This document shows, in pieces, positions 26,093 to 35,403 of a stretch of DNA of 64,000 bases. Source of the stretch: Roseivirga sp. GTDB lineage: Bacteria; Bacteroidota; Bacteroidia; Cytophagales; Cyclobacteriaceae. The stretch spans positions 1-64,000 of the forward strand of contig JAJCYM010000045.1 of the NCBI GenBank assembly GCA_029262895.1. Direction: 5' to 3'. Numbering within the stretch: position 1 is the stretch's first letter; each line of letters starts with the position of its first letter. The notes beneath the pieces are model-generated. The model ran no database searches and was not told the DNA's origin. It saw only the letters and a program-made list of their open reading frames with translations. The position numbers and the translations under genes are program-made.

Positions 26093-26644
26093 TTGGAAGA
26101 CGCAATACTCAAAGAACTTATTGGTCGACTGCGGCAATCAGACGAGTCCGCATTCAAATCCATCTTCCAGCATTTTCAACAGAGCATATTCAATTTCTTA
26201 TTGTATAAACTTAAGGATGAGGCCCTTGCAGAAGATGTTTTGCAAGAGGTCTTTCTCAGGGTCTGGAAAAATCGGGAAAAGCTTAATTTGGAGAAATCGT
26301 TCAAAAGCTATGTCTATACCATTGCCAACAACCTGAGCCTGAATGCCCTTCGTGACAGGAGTTCAGCTGCGCAGAAGTCAATCGAAATTCCGCGCTCTGA
26401 TAACCACCCTGAATCTCCGGAACGAATTTTCCTGAATGCCGAATTGGAAGAGGTTTTGGCTTCTGCTATAGAAAGCCTAACAGAGAAAAACAGGGTCACT
26501 TTTATGATGAGCCGATATGAAAATCTGACCTACAGGGAAATTGCGGAAAGACTTGATATCAGTATAAAAACAGTGGAAACACGGATGGTCGAAGCCTTGA
26601 AGCATATAAGATGGTGTATAAAAAAATATAAAGAAAACAGGTGA
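26093..26644 (+). CDS. ECF RNA polymerase sigma factor (FecI-like, Bacteroidetes type)
   Basis: 183 residues with region 2 (about 18-85, FQHFQQSIFNFLLYKLKDEALAEDVLQEVFLRVWKNRE) and region 4 (about 125-178, ESLTEKNRVTFMMSRYENLTYREIAERLDISIKTVETRMVEAL). The only start available after the upstream in-frame stop is the TTG at 26093. It is followed by a FecR anti-sigma gene and, further on, by a TonB receptor with a signalling STN domain, the standard FecI-FecR-FecA surface-signalling order. It directs transcription of the uptake genes when substrate is bound. Confidence 0.93.
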   Translation: MEDAILKELIGRLRQSDESAFKSIFQHFQQSIFNFLLYKLKDEALAEDVLQEVFLRVWKNREKLNLEKSFKSYVYTIANNLSLNALRDRSSAAQKSIEIPRSDNHPESPERIFLNAELEEVLASAIESLTEKNRVTFMMSRYENLTYREIAERLDISIKTVETRMVEALKHIRWCIKKYKENR

Positions 26645-26686
26645 TGGCAGGGGTTGTGTGTATTTATAATCAAGAGAGGTAATGTA

Positions 26687-27655
26687 ATGTCAATTGAAAA
26701 GTATAAATCCGATGAATTTATTGCTCGCCTGATTGGTAAAGGCTTGTCTGCTGAAGAAATGGCTGAGTTTGAAAGCTGGAAGTCCCAAAACCCAGATGAC
26801 GCTGAATTCTTCGATGACATTAACGCCCTTTGGGAAGACAGCCAGAGATTGGAAACAGTGAAGGGACAATCGAGTGAAGAGCGATGGAACCGATTGGCTT
26901 CAGTTATGGTGGATACCCCTCAAAAGCCTGTCAAAGTAATCCCATGGAGAATGATCTCCATCGCAGCTTCAATGGTGCTAATAGCTACGATGGCCTTTTT
27001 GCTAACCCGCCCGAAGATCGTGGAGATAGCTGTACCATTGGGAGCCGAAGCAATGGTTATATACTTGCCGGATAGTTCGAAAGTGACCTTAAGTGCTGAC
27101 TCAAAAATTTCTTATCACGCTAAAAATTGGGATGTATCGAGAGCCGTTACTTTAAGGGGGGAAGGTTTCTTCGAAGTGAAAAAATCGGATGCACCATTTG
27201 TGGTTTCCTCATTAATGTCTTCTGTGCGGGTCTTAGGCACCTCCTTTAATATAAAGGAAAGGAATGAAAGGGTGAGCGTTTTCTGTGAAACTGGCAGGGT
27301 AGAAGTTTCCGCTCCTCAGCAAGAAAAGAAAGCCATAATCCTGACCCCAGGCTTATCAATCTCCAGAACGAGCAATGAGAGCTTTGGTGAGCCACATCTT
27401 GTGCGCGACTTATGGAAAATCACCAGTTGGCGAAATGGGGAGTTCCATTTTTCGGCTGATCCCCTGCCTATTGTTTTTGAGGAAATTGAGCGGCAATTTA
27501 ATATTGACATTGAGCCTCAAAAGGATTTTAGTGACATAAAGTTCACGGGGTCATTCAAAAGGGGCAACGTGAATAAAGCCCTTGAAATAATCTGCCTATC
27601 CTCCGGGCTTGAGTTTGAAGTCAAAAATTCTAAGGTCCGCATATTTCGAAAATAG
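26687..27655 (+). CDS. FecR-family anti-sigma factor
   Basis: 322 residues from the ATG at 26687, which has a good ribosome site (GAGAGG). A cytoplasmic N-terminal region (1-85) is followed by a single transmembrane helix (about 90-108, MISIAASMVLIATMAFLL), a periplasmic FecR domain (about 112-205, LPDSSKVTLSADSKISYHAKN...VLGTSFNIKERN) and a C-terminal DUF4974 domain (about 255-322). It holds or activates the preceding sigma factor in response to the STN domain of the TonB receptor. A 42-bp gap to the sigma gene. Confidence 0.93.
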   Translation: MSIEKYKSDEFIARLIGKGLSAEEMAEFESWKSQNPDDAEFFDDINALWEDSQRLETVKGQSSEERWNRLASVMVDTPQKPVKVIPWRMISIAASMVLIATMAFLLTRPKIVEIAVPLGAEAMVIYLPDSSKVTLSADSKISYHAKNWDVSRAVTLRGEGFFEVKKSDAPFVVSSLMSSVRVLGTSFNIKERNERVSVFCETGRVEVSAPQQEKKAIILTPGLSISRTSNESFGEPHLVRDLWKITSWRNGEFHFSADPLPIVFEEIERQFNIDIEPQKDFSDIKFTGSFKRGNVNKALEIICLSSGLEFEVKNSKVRIFRK

Positions 27656-27734
27656 TTTTCAGGGTGGTGCAGCATCCTTGTGTATAATTAGTGAGGTCTG
27701 AAAAGGATTTCACTAAACACTAAATTTTCTACAC

Positions 27735-28880
27735 ATGGGTTTTCACAAAAGCTATGGTGCCAAATTGCTGCTCTTGTCTTTGGCTATTTTGTTTTTAGCC
27801 TGCTCAAAAGACGAGTTAGAAGAGCCAATACCAATTGAACAACAATTACAAGTGGCTTTGGAAGCCCAGTATGAGATGCAGAATGTTCAGGGCGTCTCTG
27901 CTTCAGTAATTTGGCCTAATGGGACCTCCTGGACTGGTGCAGCGGGTTTCTCTTATAGCAATGTGCCTATTGAGCCAAATATGCTTTTTGGAGCTGGTAG
28001 CATTTCCAAGCACTTTATGGCCACACTGACCTTGCTTCTGGTTGAAGACGGTCTGCTATCACTAAGTGATCGCCTGGACAAATGGATTGATGATTTGGCA
28101 CCTGAAATTGACCCGGCCATAACAATACACCAATTGCTAAACCATACCTCAGGTATTTCCAGTTACACGGCTAACAGAGAGTTTGGGCAGACGCTTTTTG
28201 CTGATTCCACCAAAAATTGGACCCCAAGGGAAATTTTGACATTTGTTGAAAACCCCTTATTTAATCCTGGCATGAGCTGGAGCTACTCCAATAGCAATTT
28301 TCTCTTGTTGGGGATGGTTGCCGAAAGTGCCACCAACACTTTGCTTCATACGATACTCCAAAATCGAATTTTTGGACCCTTGAACATGACAAACACATTT
28401 TTGCCCGAAGACGAATTATCGGAACCTGAGAGGGCTGCCATACCATGGTCGAGATTTGATATATCAAACTTAAATTCTTCTACCCTTAGAAACTTAAAAG
28501 GCATGCCGAGGCAAACAGTTTACTCTGGCGCCTGGTCCGCTGGGGCCATAATTTCGACAAGTAGTGAATTGGCCAGGTATATGAAAGCAATTTATTTAGA
28601 GGAGTTCTTGTCGTCAGAATCACTAAATCTGATGACGGAATTTGTACCTATAAGCACTGCTGAATTCCCCCATATTGGCGGTTACGGACTTGGCAGTATG
28701 CAGTTTCTGACGCTAAGAGAATATTGGGGCCATAGCGGAGACGTGTTTGGTTATGGCGCGATTGCAGGATATATTCCTCAAGATCAAATCAGCGTTGCTG
28801 TGTTAGTAAACCAGGATATTGATGAAAACACCAAGGCAGCTTTCGTGGAAGAGTTCATTAAGGTTTTATCCGCAAATTAA
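27735..28880 (+). CDS. Lipoprotein serine hydrolase, class C beta-lactamase/D-Ala-D-Ala peptidase family
   Basis: 381 residues. The lipobox LAC with Cys23 marks a lipoprotein. The penicillin-binding fold follows, with Ser89-x-x-Lys92 (GSISK), the Tyr-x-Asn motif (WSYSNSN) and the third motif His-Ser-Gly (WGHSGD). Family activities include beta-lactamase, D-amino-peptidase and esterase; sequence alone does not separate these. It is 11 bp upstream of the TonB receptor and inside the sigma/FecR/receptor set, so it probably acts on the imported substrate, for example cleaving an ester or peptide at the cell surface. Confidence 0.9.
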   Translation: MGFHKSYGAKLLLLSLAILFLACSKDELEEPIPIEQQLQVALEAQYEMQNVQGVSASVIWPNGTSWTGAAGFSYSNVPIEPNMLFGAGSISKHFMATLTLLLVEDGLLSLSDRLDKWIDDLAPEIDPAITIHQLLNHTSGISSYTANREFGQTLFADSTKNWTPREILTFVENPLFNPGMSWSYSNSNFLLLGMVAESATNTLLHTILQNRIFGPLNMTNTFLPEDELSEPERAAIPWSRFDISNLNSSTLRNLKGMPRQTVYSGAWSAGAIISTSSELARYMKAIYLEEFLSSESLNLMTEFVPISTAEFPHIGGYGLGSMQFLTLREYWGHSGDVFGYGAIAGYIPQDQISVAVLVNQDIDENTKAAFVEEFIKVLSAN

Positions 28881-28891
28881 TTAGAGCCAAA

Positions 28892-31429
28892 ATGAGAAAG
28901 CCGCTGCTTACCATCATGATCATCTTCTTCATGTCTCAAATTTGGGACTTGAATGCCCAGAATTTCACATTCAACGAAAATTATGACAACGAAACATTAA
29001 CCAAGGTGCTATGGGAATTGGAATCAGTATTTGACGTTCAGTTTTCCTATGTAGAGAGCATAGTCAGTACAGTAGCTGTTTCGCAGACCCTTCAAGGCAA
29101 TTCTTTAGAAGACATAATTAAAATTTTGCAGCCGGCATTAAACCTGAAGTTTACCAGGATCGATGAGTCTACCTATGTGATTACAGGGATAAAAAGGCGC
29201 AGCGAAAGACAATTGCGGTATACGATGAGAGGTGCTGTGATTGATGAAGAAACCGGTCAGGGGCTGCCTGGGGTAAATATTGTTACGCTCCCTGGTGCTC
29301 AATTCGGAACGAGCACCGATGATCAGGGTAATTATAGCCTAACAATTCCAGGAGGGTATCAGCAGTTGAGATTTTCATTTGTTGGCTTCAAATCCCACTT
29401 GGAAAAAATTGAGGTAACACAAGATCAAAGCTTGAACATAAGTTTGAAGGCCGACTTTATCGAAATGAAATCGGTGGAGATTACCCCGGGAGCTTTCGAA
29501 ATCGGTGAATTGAGCAACCAATCATTGTCCGTATCAAAAGAGGAAATCTTACACTCACCCATTCCCTTTAGAGATATATTCAGAACTCTCAAAATAATTC
29601 CAGGATATGCCAATGATGATATCTCTGCCAAGCCCAGAATTCGTGGTGGACATTGGGATGAAACAGCCATTATACTGGATGGTCTTGAGATTTACGAATC
29701 GTCACATATTGAGGAGGTCGAAGGCCTGGCCAGCATATTTGATACTGATATTCTTGAAAACATAAAGGTACTCACAGGAGGGTTTGGGCCTAAGTATACC
29801 GACAAACTTTCAGGTATAATCGAGATGCAGACACCAGCCTATGTGGCTAAAAATGAAACCACTTTTTCCATTGATTTTCTCGCAGCCAAGGCGGCCTGGA
29901 GTCGCTCTTTTGGTGATAACACAAGTGTAATTTTTAATGCAAGAAGAGGCTATCTGGATTTGATTCTTGACACTGAAGAAGTCGGTTTGAAACCTAAGTA
30001 TTACGATATATTTGGAAAAATCAACCATGCCATTGGGAGCAACCACCTTCTTTCTATGGACCTGCTTTATGCCAATGATGACTTGGGCTTTGATGAAGCA
30101 CAGGGATTACTAAGGTCGGAGTTCTTCAATAGCGTACGCAAGAATTTTTATTGGTGGGGAAATTGGAAATGGCAGGCCAGTAACAACTTTTATTCTCACA
30201 ATACAATTGGTTATCAAAGCCTCGTCAAAGTTTCAGACTTTGCCTTTGAAGCCAGCCTCACACCGGATAATGCGGATGACAGACAGAGCAAAATTTTTTC
30301 AATCAGCAATAGAAACTACTGGGACGCCTTTGCTAACCATTCCATAGAATTTGGCCTGGAGTTTAAGGGGTTCAAATCGAAATATGAGTTTCTGGAATCG
30401 CGCATCAACACCTTCCTGACCACCCAAGACTTTATTTGGACAGAAATCATCAATGTCGATACCCAATTTAGAGGGTCGACAACAAGTCTCTATTTTCAGG
30501 ATACCTGGAGCATGTCAGAGCGCTTGAGATTGATGTTTGGCGGACGCTTAAGTCATCAAAGCTATACCAGTGAGATCAATGTGGCACCCAGGCTGGCATT
30601 GAACTATCAATTTTCAGATAAATTCAATGGAAGTATTGCGTATGGAATTTATTATCAGCCTGACAATTTCCAAAAAATCAGAAGCTATATCGGCCAGGAG
30701 AGACCCTTCGACACTAATGCCAAAAGCACGCATTATACAGCCAGTCTTAGCTACAACAGTAGCTCCACATTAATCAGAGGTAATTTTTTCTATAAGGATA
30801 TTGAAAGATTGTTTGACGATTATCGCTATGATTTTTTTAATAGGTCTTCGCTAGCAGCATTGGTAGAAACTCCTTTTAATACAACTCATGGAGAGTCCTA
30901 TGGATTCGAAATTTTTACAAGGCACACCTTCAGAAAAAATCTGATCAGCCTCAGTTATGCGCTGTCGGAGAGCACAATTAAGAATGCTCAGGGTGAGCAG
31001 ACTTTTAGAGACTTTGATTATCGGCATGTCATTGGTTTCAATTCCATTTTCCGATTAAAAAACAATTACTCTTTCAGTGCACTCTGGACCTTTCACACGG
31101 GGGGGCCATACACGCCAAGCCAGGTCGAGTTTATCGGTGAACCCCGTTTCAATTCGGATGCGGCTATCTACTTTGATTTCGGCCCAAAAAATTCAGCCAG
31201 ATTGCCGAATTATCACTCCCTGGATGTGAAAATTGAAAAGACCATCTATGGTAAGAACTCTACGTTCAACTTCTTTTTAAGCATTATTAACCTATATGAT
31301 CATCAAAATATCAGGAACTTCCTTTGGGACAACACAGGAGTTAATCCGGACGGCAGTGTGCTTGTTGAAAGATCATTGAATAGTGGGCCACAACTATTTG
31401 TTTCCCCCGGAATCAAACTCACTTTCTAA
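28892..31429 (+). CDS. TonB-dependent receptor with STN signalling domain (FecA-type)
   Basis: 845 residues: a signal peptide (to about 23), an STN/secretin-like N-terminal domain (about 25-100, FNENYDNETLTKVLWELESVFDVQFSYV), a carboxypeptidase-regulatory-like beta domain (about 110-195, GAVIDEETGQGLPGVNIVTLPGAQFGTSTDDQGNY), a plug (about 215-330, PRIRGGHWDETAIILDGLEI) and a 22-strand barrel ending in a hydrophobic C terminus (GIKLTF). The STN domain passes occupancy to the FecR protein encoded in the same operon. Substrate not evident; there is no SusD partner, so not a typical polysaccharide pair. A palindromic element starts 2 bp after its stop. Confidence 0.93.
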   Translation: MRKPLLTIMIIFFMSQIWDLNAQNFTFNENYDNETLTKVLWELESVFDVQFSYVESIVSTVAVSQTLQGNSLEDIIKILQPALNLKFTRIDESTYVITGIKRRSERQLRYTMRGAVIDEETGQGLPGVNIVTLPGAQFGTSTDDQGNYSLTIPGGYQQLRFSFVGFKSHLEKIEVTQDQSLNISLKADFIEMKSVEITPGAFEIGELSNQSLSVSKEEILHSPIPFRDIFRTLKIIPGYANDDISAKPRIRGGHWDETAIILDGLEIYESSHIEEVEGLASIFDTDILENIKVLTGGFGPKYTDKLSGIIEMQTPAYVAKNETTFSIDFLAAKAAWSRSFGDNTSVIFNARRGYLDLILDTEEVGLKPKYYDIFGKINHAIGSNHLLSMDLLYANDDLGFDEAQGLLRSEFFNSVRKNFYWWGNWKWQASNNFYSHNTIGYQSLVKVSDFAFEASLTPDNADDRQSKIFSISNRNYWDAFANHSIEFGLEFKGFKSKYEFLESRINTFLTTQDFIWTEIINVDTQFRGSTTSLYFQDTWSMSERLRLMFGGRLSHQSYTSEINVAPRLALNYQFSDKFNGSIAYGIYYQPDNFQKIRSYIGQERPFDTNAKSTHYTASLSYNSSSTLIRGNFFYKDIERLFDDYRYDFFNRSSLAALVETPFNTTHGESYGFEIFTRHTFRKNLISLSYALSESTIKNAQGEQTFRDFDYRHVIGFNSIFRLKNNYSFSALWTFHTGGPYTPSQVEFIGEPRFNSDAAIYFDFGPKNSARLPNYHSLDVKIEKTIYGKNSTFNFFLSIINLYDHQNIRNFLWDNTGVNPDGSVLVERSLNSGPQLFVSPGIKLTF

Positions 31430-31430
31430 T

Positions 31431-31619
31431 GAGGCTGTCTCAAAAGGCAGCCCCTTAACTTTTCCACAAAATTATATTCGGTTCATTTGGTGTCTGAAAC
31501 TTAATTACTCAAGTTTGTAACTTGGATGCACGATTGCTTAGTTCCAAGTCACAGACTTGAAACATTCAACGAATATAATTTGGCCATGACCGGCCTCAAA
31601 TTCCTTTTGAGGCAGCCCC
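31431..31619. repeat. Palindromic MITE-like element, 189 bp, between convergent stop codons
   Basis: The terminal arms GAGGCTGTCTCAAAAGG (31431-31447) and CCTTTTGAGGCAGCCCC (31603-31619) are inverted copies (15 of 17). Inner arms AAATTATATTCG (31469-31480) and CGAATATAATTT (31570-31581) pair perfectly, and GTAACTTGGA pairs with TCCAAGT. The element fills the space between the TonB receptor stop (31429) and the NHL gene stop (31621), and may serve both as terminator. Confidence 0.75.
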
Positions 31620-31620
31620 A

Positions 31621-32670
31621 TTATTTACCTGCAAAGTGCTCGACCTGGCCTGTCTCCAAATCAATTTTGAGTACCCTGTTTTTGTTGGCCTCAACAACGA
31701 ATAGTTGGCTTCCATGTAAAGCCATTCCATAAGGCCCATGGATTTCAATGGGTCGCCCTTGGTCATTCGTGATGGAATTGAGAAGACCTGTTTGAGGATC
31801 AATTGTCCGAATCCTCTTATTGATCCAGCCAGTAAATCCAAGTTGGCCTTTGTAAAGAATAAAGCTGCCGAAATAGCCGAATTTTGCTAGATTTCCTGGA
31901 GTGCTATCCTCAGAAAAACCCCTGTCTCCCTTGCCATAGAGGGTTTCAATTTTTTGAGTTTCAAGATCAACACTTCTTATTCTCTGGTTTTCACTGTCCC
32001 CTATGATCAGGTTACCAACCTCATCAAAAACGAAGTTGTGTGGCCGTTGCAAACTTGCATCCGTGGCCAAGCCTCCATCTCCTCCAAATGTGCCCTTTCC
32101 GTTACCTGCTACCGTGGTGATAATACCGGTTTTCGCATCTACCTTTCTCACCACATGGTTCTCGGTGTCAGCTATGTAAATATCATCGTTAGGAGCAATC
32201 AATACACCAAAAGGATAGGAGAGTCTGGCCTCCGTTGCAGGTCCACCATCTCCTCTATAGCCCACCTTTCCGTTTCCTGCTATGGTGGTAATAATCCCGC
32301 TTTTGGTGTCGATTTTCCGAATTCTGCTATTGCCGCGATCAGTAATAATTATGTTATCCTGACTATCAATTGAAATCAATTCAGGGTGTTTGATTTTGGC
32401 TTTGTTGGCAGGCCCACCATCACCGCTAAAGCCTTGTTCTCCAATGCCTGCTATGGTGGTAATAATTCCTGTTTGAAAATCCACTTTTCTGATTCGACAG
32501 CCCCTACGCTCGGCTATATATACATTGCCTTTACTATCTATAGCAATCCCACTGGGGAATTCCAAAGTGGCTGCATTGGCCAAACCATCATCTCCAATGT
32601 TGGTCTGTGCAAAGCTCTTTGGAAAGAAGTTCAGTAATAAGATTCCAATAACAAGAATTCTGTTTGACAT
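31621..32670 (-). CDS. Secreted NHL-repeat beta-propeller protein
   Basis: 349 residues from the ATG at 32670, which gives a clean signal peptide (MSNRILVIGILLLNFFPKSFAQ). An earlier start would overlap the hydrolase gene. Five to six NHL repeats follow, with the recurring pattern I-x-x-V-D-x-x-T-G-I-I-T-T-I-A-G-x-G and GFSGDGGPA, giving a six-bladed propeller. These propellers bind proteins or ligands; no catalytic residues are predictable. It starts 8 bp after the alpha/beta hydrolase stop, so the two form a leftward pair. Confidence 0.88.
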   Translation of the reverse strand: MSNRILVIGILLLNFFPKSFAQTNIGDDGLANAATLEFPSGIAIDSKGNVYIAERRGCRIRKVDFQTGIITTIAGIGEQGFSGDGGPANKAKIKHPELISIDSQDNIIITDRGNSRIRKIDTKSGIITTIAGNGKVGYRGDGGPATEARLSYPFGVLIAPNDDIYIADTENHVVRKVDAKTGIITTVAGNGKGTFGGDGGLATDASLQRPHNFVFDEVGNLIIGDSENQRIRSVDLETQKIETLYGKGDRGFSEDSTPGNLAKFGYFGSFILYKGQLGFTGWINKRIRTIDPQTGLLNSITNDQGRPIEIHGPYGMALHGSQLFVVEANKNRVLKIDLETGQVEHFAGK

Positions 32671-32678
32671 GGCCGGTC

Positions 32679-33404
32679 TTATTGAAGCATAACTTTTGAA
32701 AACCACTCAGCAATGGTCTTTTCCAGTGATGAGTCTTTCTTGAACAAAGGATATCCATGGGCCTTGCCCTTGTAAACAATGAGCTTGGAATCGTCAGATT
32801 TGGAAAAGGAAAAACCACTTATTGCTGTATTGAATGCCCCCTTATCCGCCTCAGCAGCAATGAAAAGTGCTGGTATCTGGCTTTGTTTGAGCTGTGCTGT
32901 GATAGCCGCTGACATGCGAGTGGACAAGAAGCCAATGGCCTTAACCTTGCCTTTATATTTGGCGGATAGATCGATTACTTTAGCCCCTCCGCAGCTTGCC
33001 CCTAAAAGCCCAATGGAATTGACGTCAACACCCAAATCATCAGTAATGAAGTCCATTATTGCTTCCTGATCTTCTTGGTTGTGACTGATAATTTTATCCC
33101 AATGCTCTCGGTTGTTTTTGGCTTTCTTGAGATTAAATTCCGCGTTTGTACTGAGGCCCAACCCTCTATTGTCATAAGTAATTACATGAAGACCTTTTTG
33201 ATATAGCAAGGCAGCAAGTTGTGTGTACATGCTCTGATCGGCATCACACTGATGAAGGAGCAAAATAGCTGGAGCAGCTTTATTTTGTTTCCAAACCCTT
33301 GCACTAAGCTCGAAACCATCATGCGAGGTAATGCTTAGCTCTTGTCCAACTAGAGCGGAATAGGTTACCCATAGACTAAGTAGAATGAATAGTGGTTTTG
33401 CCAT
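32679..33404 (-). CDS. Secreted alpha/beta hydrolase with cysteine nucleophile (dienelactone-hydrolase-like)
   Basis: 241 residues with a signal peptide (1-20). The alpha/beta hydrolase core has YDNRGLGLS as the oxyanion-hole strand region, the nucleophile elbow GASCGG with Cys138 in place of Ser, the acid in AAEADKGAF and the histidine in GKAHGYPLF. A Cys nucleophile is typical of dienelactone hydrolases. The periplasmic location and lack of aromatic-degradation genes argue against the classical substrate. First gene of a pair with the NHL protein. Confidence 0.85.
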   Translation of the reverse strand: MAKPLFILLSLWVTYSALVGQELSITSHDGFELSARVWKQNKAAPAILLLHQCDADQSMYTQLAALLYQKGLHVITYDNRGLGLSTNAEFNLKKAKNNREHWDKIISHNQEDQEAIMDFITDDLGVDVNSIGLLGASCGGAKVIDLSAKYKGKVKAIGFLSTRMSAAITAQLKQSQIPALFIAAEADKGAFNTAISGFSFSKSDDSKLIVYKGKAHGYPLFKKDSSLEKTIAEWFSKVMLQ

Positions 33405-33484
33405 GCTACTTGTCTCTAACGCAGATAGCTTTGACTGACTTGAGTATTTGGAGCAGAATGGTCTTAAATTACCTTGGAAAGGAC

Positions 33485-34231
33485 TTAATTGGCTTTGATT
33501 AATCTTTCCAGATTAGATCTGAAGGCTTTGCTTGAGCTAAAATGTTTACCATCCTTCATGGTAATCAGATATTCTCCCTTTCTCCAATGCTCCATTTGTT
33601 TGATAAACGATGTGTTCACTATTGTAGAACGGTGGACTCTTAAATGATCAGACCCACTCAGCAGTTGTTCAAACGAGGAAAGTGTCCTTTTCGAATTGAA
33701 GATGTCTTTGTTGGATTTGATCACTGTTCCACTATCACTTGCCTCTATCCATTGAATCTCATCTTTGTCAATAAAGAAGATGGTCCCCTTTTCCTTGACA
33801 GTTATTCTATCGGTTTTTTTTGCTTTGGTCAAAGTCCTTAGGACTTCTTCGTACTTGTTAGTATCCAAATGCTTTCCAGAAGCTACCTGTGCTTTGGCAT
33901 GTTCCATTGCCTGATAAAACCGTTCATGCGTAAAAGGTTTTAAGATATAATCCACAGCATGTAGTTCAAATGCCTCTATGGCGTATTCATCATAGGCAGT
34001 GATGAAAACAACTACCGGTTTGTGCCTTATCTTTTGTATTACTTCAACACCACTTGGGCCGGGAATGTTGATGTCCATAAAGACAAGATCCGGTTGTTTC
34101 TGATCAATGACGGAAATGGCACTTGCTCCATCTGTAGCTTCTTCAATCCATGACGATGGATCGTCCTTAAGACAAAGTGACCTTATCTTTTCACGAGCAT
34201 GAATTTCGTCTTCTACGATCAAAATTTTCAT
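33485..34231 (-). CDS. LytTR-type response regulator
   Basis: 248 residues: a receiver with Asp53 (LVFMDINIPGPSG) and Lys (ILKPFTHERF), then a LytTR DNA-binding domain (about 145-248, RITVKEKGTIFFIDKDEIQWIEASDSGTVIKSNK...LRVHRSTIVN). It works with the LytS-like kinase, whose gene overlaps its start by 4 bp. Targets unknown; probably acts on nearby or dispersed genes. Confidence 0.94.
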   Translation of the reverse strand: MKILIVEDEIHAREKIRSLCLKDDPSSWIEEATDGASAISVIDQKQPDLVFMDINIPGPSGVEVIQKIRHKPVVVFITAYDEYAIEAFELHAVDYILKPFTHERFYQAMEHAKAQVASGKHLDTNKYEEVLRTLTKAKKTDRITVKEKGTIFFIDKDEIQWIEASDSGTVIKSNKDIFNSKRTLSSFEQLLSGSDHLRVHRSTIVNTSFIKQMEHWRKGEYLITMKDGKHFSSSKAFRSNLERLIKAN

Positions 34232-35403
34232 AGCAGCTTTTTAGGTATGTCTATTTGGGCTATTACTCCGCGCTCAGGATTATTGTGTATTTTAAAAGAG
34301 GCCTCATTACCATAAAATAGTTTGAGGCGTTCAGTAACATTAGTTAACCCTACTCCGAATTTCACATATTCACTCTTCATACCCAAGCCACTATCAGAAA
34401 CCGTAATGATGATTCGGGAATCAACTTCTTTAATTTTTAATCCGAGTTTCCCATTTCTTGAATCAGGTTCCAAGCCATGTTTAAAGGCATTCTCAACCAT
34501 AGGCAGCAAGACCAGGCTTGGTATTGGATACTTCAAAGTGGATTCTTCAACATCAATTTCAACTTCCAATTTGTCCTCAAAACGCACTTTTTGTATGTCG
34601 AGATATTTATAAATCAAATTGAGTTCAGATCGTAGCTCATGAAGTTGAGACTGATCCGATTGCAAATGGGAACGAAGCAAAACCCCAAGGTCATTGGTAA
34701 CAACAATCGCCTTATTGGGGAAACGTTCAATTAGGCTTGAAATGGTGTTTAGCGCGTTAAAGAGAAAATGAGGATGAAGCTGCGATTGGAGATTTTTCAG
34801 CTTCAGTTCGTTCATGGAGTTTTCCAGCTCCAATGCTTTGGCTTTCTCCAATACAAGCTCTTTATAATAAGTCACTCCATGCAGCACAGTAAGTGCCAAA
34901 GTATAATAAACGAAACTGTCAAAAATTTGAGGGATGGTGAGTCGATTGAGACTTAATACCACTTCGAATACGGACTCTTCGGGAAGAAGGCCAAACAAAT
35001 CTTTAACGAAATATTCAAGTCCGTATGATCCAAAAGCGTGAATTGCACTGATGACAATACCATGGATAATTAACACGAGCGTATTACTGACAAGCCTGGC
35101 CCTCTTTATATAGTATTTCCGGGTCAAATAAATGAGAACAGGAGTTATGGCGATCCAGACCCAAACGGATGCAAATTGGTACTGCGCTATTTTTGTCCAG
35201 GAAGCATTCGTATCATTCAGGTATTTGTAGATGTATATTTTTGAAGTATTGAGGACAGCAATGATATTCCAAACCACAACAATGGTCAGGATCACTTTCC
35301 TCTTGAGCAATTTGCCTGATATTAGTGTTTCAGATGGTGTGCCTAAGGTGGTCAATTGTGTTAATTGGATTGATAAGAACAGGAATTCGAACTTGAAAGT
35401 CAA
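34228..35403 (-). CDS. LytS-like membrane sensor histidine kinase
   Basis: Up to 391 residues. Four hydrophobic segments (about 37-52, 77-94, 105-125, 160-178), a coiled-coil (182-205), then the His_kinase domain with QLHPHFLFNALN (phosphorylated His212) and an HATPase with N box (PMVENAFKHGL) and G box (DSGLGMK, GVGLTNV). The 5' end is uncertain: the TTG at 35403 gives the longest version, but no ATG precedes the kinase domain, so the true start may be a TTG or GTG nearer residue 30. Overlaps the LytTR regulator gene by 4 bp. Confidence 0.9.
   Translation of the reverse strand: MTFKFEFLFLSIQLTQLTTLGTPSETLISGKLLKRKVILTIVVVWNIIAVLNTSKIYIYKYLNDTNASWTKIAQYQFASVWVWIAITPVLIYLTRKYYIKRARLVSNTLVLIIHGIVISAIHAFGSYGLEYFVKDLFGLLPEESVFEVVLSLNRLTIPQIFDSFVYYTLALTVLHGVTYYKELVLEKAKALELENSMNELKLKNLQSQLHPHFLFNALNTISSLIERFPNKAIVVTNDLGVLLRSHLQSDQSQLHELRSELNLIYKYLDIQKVRFEDKLEVEIDVEESTLKYPIPSLVLLPMVENAFKHGLEPDSRNGKLGLKIKEVDSRIIITVSDSGLGMKSEYVKFGVGLTNVTERLKLFYGNEASFKIHNNPERGVIAQIDIPKKLL

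Noticed and set aside
31526-31732. 68-residue frame spanning the palindrome and the NHL gene end
   Set aside because: Half of it is antisense to the NHL protein and the rest is palindromic repeat.
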